From assembly GCA_036346205.1 (NCBI GenBank), contig JARFJB010001595.1:152001-216000 (forward strand): a stretch of 64,000 nucleotides of DNA, written 5' to 3'. The stretch comes from Vesta saturnalis. Lineage: Eukaryota; Arthropoda; Insecta; Coleoptera; Lampyridae. Positions 62,945 to 64,000 of this stretch are shown here, one piece after another; the first letter of the stretch is position 1, and every line of letters starts with the position of its first letter. The position numbers were made by a program, and so were the translations under genes. Under the pieces are notes generated by a model. That model saw only the letters and a program-made list of their open reading frames with translations, had not been told where the DNA came from and did not search any database.

Positions 62945-62970
62945 TCCTGAGCCGTATATACGGCTCAGGA
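62945..62970. repeat. perfect 26-bp palindrome
   Basis: TCCTGAGCCGTAT followed by its exact reverse complement, with no loop. TTAACCC follows five bases later (62975-62981). Confidence 0.95.
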
Positions 62971-62984
62971 CTGTTTAACCCTTA

Positions 62985-63500
62985 CAAGCATATCCACTGA
63001 TCTATACTAACGTAATTAACATAAAAAAATTGGCTCAACTTGCATAGAATCGTAAAAATTAGTTTTAAAAATTTCCAGGTGGGGGCGCTTGCATTAATAT
63101 TGGGGTATATGAGTATATGAAATTTTTCTAATCTTACGGAGCCACTAGATGTGGCAACATGGATCCATTTTAATTTTTGTAATTTTCGTGGTGTATTTAA
63201 ATTCCCGCGCATGGTGCGATTCGGTGCATAATACGTGTATGCAGTTTGTAGTTACCTATTTGAAATACTCTTACATTTGCCATGCTTCAAAGAAGTACAT
63301 TGTTACTGACGTTAGCGCTAGAAAATCAACATGGCTAATAATATGGTTTTATAATTGAAGACCATAGATAAGAAAGGTGCTAAGTGCCAAAAAACGGAAA
63401 TGATTTATTTTGAAAAACCTTTTTATTTACAGTACTTAACAAAAAACATATTTTTGTAAGATTTATTTCATGTAATATAAAACGCCAAAACTTGATAAAG
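62985..63500. other. AT-rich sequence, no gene recognised
   Basis: Frames at 62982-63212 (minus) and 63149-63358 (plus) overlap each other and match no family. Confidence 0.4.
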
Positions 63501-63911
63501 TTACATATTAAAAAATATTAGAAAATGAACAAAATTTATGTTTAGATAGTAATTTTGGTGTTCAGGATTGTTCAAGTACTCAACTATGGCAAGAAGATTC
63601 TGTCTTTTATTTTGTGTTATGGGCTTATTAGTAACATGTACTTCTTTCACCTTAACCACAGCTGGATTTTCAGATCCGTACCGTATCGCGACTGCTTTAC
63701 TGATGTTTACTTTTGAAATGTTAATAAGTTGATCTGCTGCTGCTTGCATATTGTGGAAATCATATTGGTCCATTTTTACACATTGGAAAGCTTTTGGATT
63801 TTTGCAGAGTTTACTACCTCTACCAAGTCTTTGGGTACAAACGCTTTAATTAATTTCTTTTTTCTCTCAACTTGGGCGAAATCACGATCGCAGCTTAAAA
63901 AACTATGCCAC
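63501..63911 (-). pseudogene. fragment resembling the C-terminus of DUF7869-type proteins
   Basis: Minus strand: WHSFLSCDRDFAQVERKKK is followed by AFVPKDLVEVVNSAKIQK. After a shift, MDQYDFHNMQAAADQLINIS leads on to NISKAVAIRYGSENP. The HSFL--DRDF--IE-KK motif and what follows recall the C-terminal domain of a protein family that is abundant in arthropod genomes and probably transposon-derived. The name DUF7869 is from memory and was not checked. The catalytic-type Asp residues of DRDF are present. The fragment is frameshifted at ~63780 and stops at the end of the low-complexity tail. Confidence 0.5.
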
Positions 63912-64000
63912 TAACAAGAAACTTTTGCTCGGTTCCTTTGCAACATCCCAGCGAGACTGGAAATAGGAATGTAAAAACCATGATGCGGTTCTTGTTCTAC

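Overview
The window is AT-rich, intron- and repeat-dominated nuclear DNA of a metazoan, most likely an insect or other arthropod. The evidence is the repeat community: piggyBac, IS630-Tc1-mariner, Ty3/gypsy, Penelope-like and Jockey-type elements, long TA microsatellites and long CA/GT tracts. I see no complete host gene, rRNA, tRNA or CRISPR array. Nearly every recognisable coding stretch is a decayed transposable element. The only candidate host coding segments are a few weak ones: a membrane-protein terminal exon near 42.6-42.96 kb, some splice-bounded candidate exons, and unclassified short ORFs at 9.1, 23.2 and 29.7 kb.

Layout. 0.8-3.4 kb: an IS630-Tc1-mariner element with ~0.58-kb inverted repeats. 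5.2-6.4 kb: a LINE scrap and a 0.74-kb CA/GT tract. 6.4-11.6 kb: mostly unrecognised. 11.6-16.2 kb: Penelope-like RT and C-terminal fragments and a minus-strand gypsy pol fragment. 16.8-19.6 kb: simple repeats, a GC-richer degenerate tandem repeat, a Jockey RT scrap and a 0.79-kb foldback element. 25.2-28.7 kb: a large DD41D-type element with ~0.8-kb inverted repeats and a transposase gene carrying a clear intron. 30.3-38.8 kb: a gypsy element containing a nested piggyBac and a nested DD41D-type element. 39.1-40.1 kb: another DD41D relic. 40.85-41.1 kb: a second GT tract. 43-49.6 kb: a Jockey element interrupted by two ~1.8-kb direct repeats that flank a LINE piece. 51.4-52.05 kb: a minus-strand LINE RT. 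55.0-58.4 kb: a second piggyBac with a LINE nested inside. 58.7-62.2 kb: a mariner split by a 2.4-kb LTR-like insertion. 63.5-63.9 kb: a fragment resembling DUF7869-type proteins.

Nesting gives a relative chronology. Gypsy predates the piggyBac at 31 kb and the transposon at 34.9 kb; the 55-kb piggyBac predates its LINE; the mariner predates its 2.4-kb insertion; the Jockey predates the repeat-LINE-repeat block.

The most informative structures are three. First, the intron-bearing DD41D transposase is nearly intact. Second, two diverged piggyBac families share subterminal palindromes at matching positions, including an extra left-end palindrome ~190 bp from the terminus. Third, the 44.8-49.0 kb block is an unusual direct-repeat/LINE composite. 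All boundaries were read by eye; no alignment or database search was run.
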